Origin: Acanthopleura granulata
Taxonomy: Eukaryota; Mollusca; Polyplacophora; Chitonida; Chitonidae
Assembly (NCBI GenBank): GCA_016165875.1
Contig: JABBOT010000004.1
Coordinates: 31,711,866-31,775,865 of the forward strand
Reading direction: 5' to 3'
DNA: 64,000 bases
A model generated the notes under the pieces. That model was not told the origin of the DNA. It saw only the letters and a list, made by a program, of their open reading frames with translations, and ran no database searches. Positions 63,163 to 64,000 of the stretch are shown one piece after another (position 1 is the first letter of the stretch; each line of letters begins with the position of its first letter). Position numbers and translations under genes: made by a program.

Positions 63163-63450
63163 GCTCCGTGATTCAGTTGGTTAGCGCGCTAGCGCAGCGT
63201 AATGACCCAGAAGTCCCCACAAATCCGATCGCTGTGAATTCAGCTCATGCGGCCGGCACTATGGTGTGAGGAAACCGGGCAGAGACCGGTGGACCCCACG
63301 ATCATCTGCAGGCTGCTGGCAAATCTTCCCACGTACGGCCGGAGAGGAAGCCAACATGAGCTGGTCTTGAACTCACAGCGACCACATCGGTGGGAGTGTT
63401 CTCGATCATTACGCTTCGGCGGAGCGCTAACCAAATGAGCAACGCAGGTT
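63163..63450. repeat. SINE-like unit with tRNA-like heads at both ends, inverted
   Basis: The left end reads GGCTCCGTGATTCAGTTGGT, TAGCGCGCTAGCGCAGCG, TAATGACCC and GTGAATTCAGCTCATG on the plus strand, a tRNA-like head. Then comes the family core in minus orientation (GAGGAAACCGGGCAGAGACC, CACGTACGGCCGGAGAGG). The right end (GAGCTGGTCTTGAACTCACA, CATTACGCTTCGGCGGAGCG, CTAACCAAATGAGC) is the same kind of head reversed. Other copies in the window have only one head. Confidence 0.85.
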
Positions 63451-63496
63451 CCCAACTTAAAATACATAACTTTACAGCAGTGTTCTGTTCTTACGT

Positions 63497-63740
63497 TCTG
63501 TTATTACACGTTACATTGACAGTCAACTCGGAAGATTTACGTCATAGCTTATAAACAGCTGATATCTCCTAGCTCTCTGGCTGGTCAGTCTCTCATAAAC
63601 TTAAAAGAATGGGAGCCTCCAGATCCCCAGTGAGCAGTAAAATACTCCACACTTAAAACGAAGATAATTCAGCCACGAATTCATATAAATTCAAGCTGGT
63701 TTTCGCATTCAAAAGAGAATTTTGTAATCTTTATAATGAA
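63497..63740 (-). repeat. Inverted duplication, right arm
   Basis: Reverse-complement partner of 60144-60395. The TTTATAAG element is retained, the CCAAT box is changed (CCAGCCA) and the octamer-like site is changed (ATGCGAA). Confidence 0.88.
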
Positions 63741-63925
63741 AAGTGCCTCAGCCTTGACTTGTCTTTTACTTTAATATGAACAAGCAATTACTTCAAAATC
63801 CAAAAGCATGGATGACATTTTAGTAAGCCCCAGAAAAACAAGTCAATTTCTGTCAACAGAATGGGCTCCAGATGACCTATTTAATCACCTAACACGTAGG
63901 CCTACGTGACATAAGTTTTGATAGC

Positions 63926-63945
63926 TGTCCTCATCCGGCTTCCAT
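63926..63945 (-). repeat. Reversed terminal 20-mer of the CpG-rich repeat
   Basis: TGTCCTCATCCGGCTTCCAT is the exact reverse complement of the first 20 bases at 62957. Confidence 0.85.
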
Positions 63946-64000
63946 AATTTTCAGCATTATTTCGGTCACATCATGACGGTGTTTCCTTGTGGCAGGCCTC

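Noticed and set aside
63163..63240. Possible functional tRNA gene
   Set aside because: A-box-like TGATTCAGTTGGT is present, but the B box is degenerate, no complete cloverleaf can be drawn, and it is joined to SINE core.
1..64000. CRISPR arrays, bacterial operons, or a multi-gene novel defence-type system
   Set aside because: The window is intron-bearing animal DNA; no direct-repeat/spacer array and no clustered small genes were seen.

Overview
The window is from an intron-rich animal nuclear genome. It contains GT-AG introns of roughly 100 bp to 7 kb, metazoan gene families, a decayed Ty3/gypsy LTR retrotransposon and a dispersed tRNA-headed SINE-like repeat. The repeat type, the AT-rich introns and frequent ACATGTA-type words suggest a lophotrochozoan, most likely a mollusc; that taxonomic call is an inference.

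Layout. (1) 2092-31022, plus strand: the last 26 coding exons (985 codons plus stop) of CADPS/CAPS, the calcium-dependent activator of dense-core vesicle exocytosis. The exons run from just before the C2 domain through PH and MUN to the stop codon; about the first quarter of the protein lies to the left of the window. (2) 31023-37407: 3' flank or UTR with a short minisatellite. (3) 37408-44148, minus strand: complete SEC13 in 10 coding exons (317 aa), a WD40 protein of COPII, the nuclear pore and GATOR2. A GC-richer divergent interval follows and leads to an unidentified plus-strand ORF at 44418. (4) 46375 to about 51422: a minus-strand Ty3/gypsy element with LTRs, a tRNA-Trp-like primer binding site, an uninterrupted 409-codon gag, and a broken pol (protease, RT and partial integrase; RNase H lost). 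(5) 55272-58873, minus strand: a complete KLHDC8-type kelch-repeat gene in 5 coding exons (345 aa), with a probable 5' UTR exon near 59873. (6) 60041-63950: a repeat-dense, CpG-rich end. It holds several copies of a sequence beginning ATGGAAGCCGGATGAGGACA, a ~240-bp inverted duplication, a 17-bp tandem array, and a SINE-like unit with tRNA-like heads at both ends in opposite orientation.

The three host genes are not an operon and have separate cell-biological roles: regulated exocytosis, coat/pore scaffold, and kelch propeller. Their human counterparts CADPS, SEC13 and KLHDC8B all lie on chromosome arm 3p, so this may be a piece of an ancient bilaterian linkage group. Exon boundaries were read by eye from splice sites, reading phase and similarity to known family members, and reading-frame sums close for every gene.
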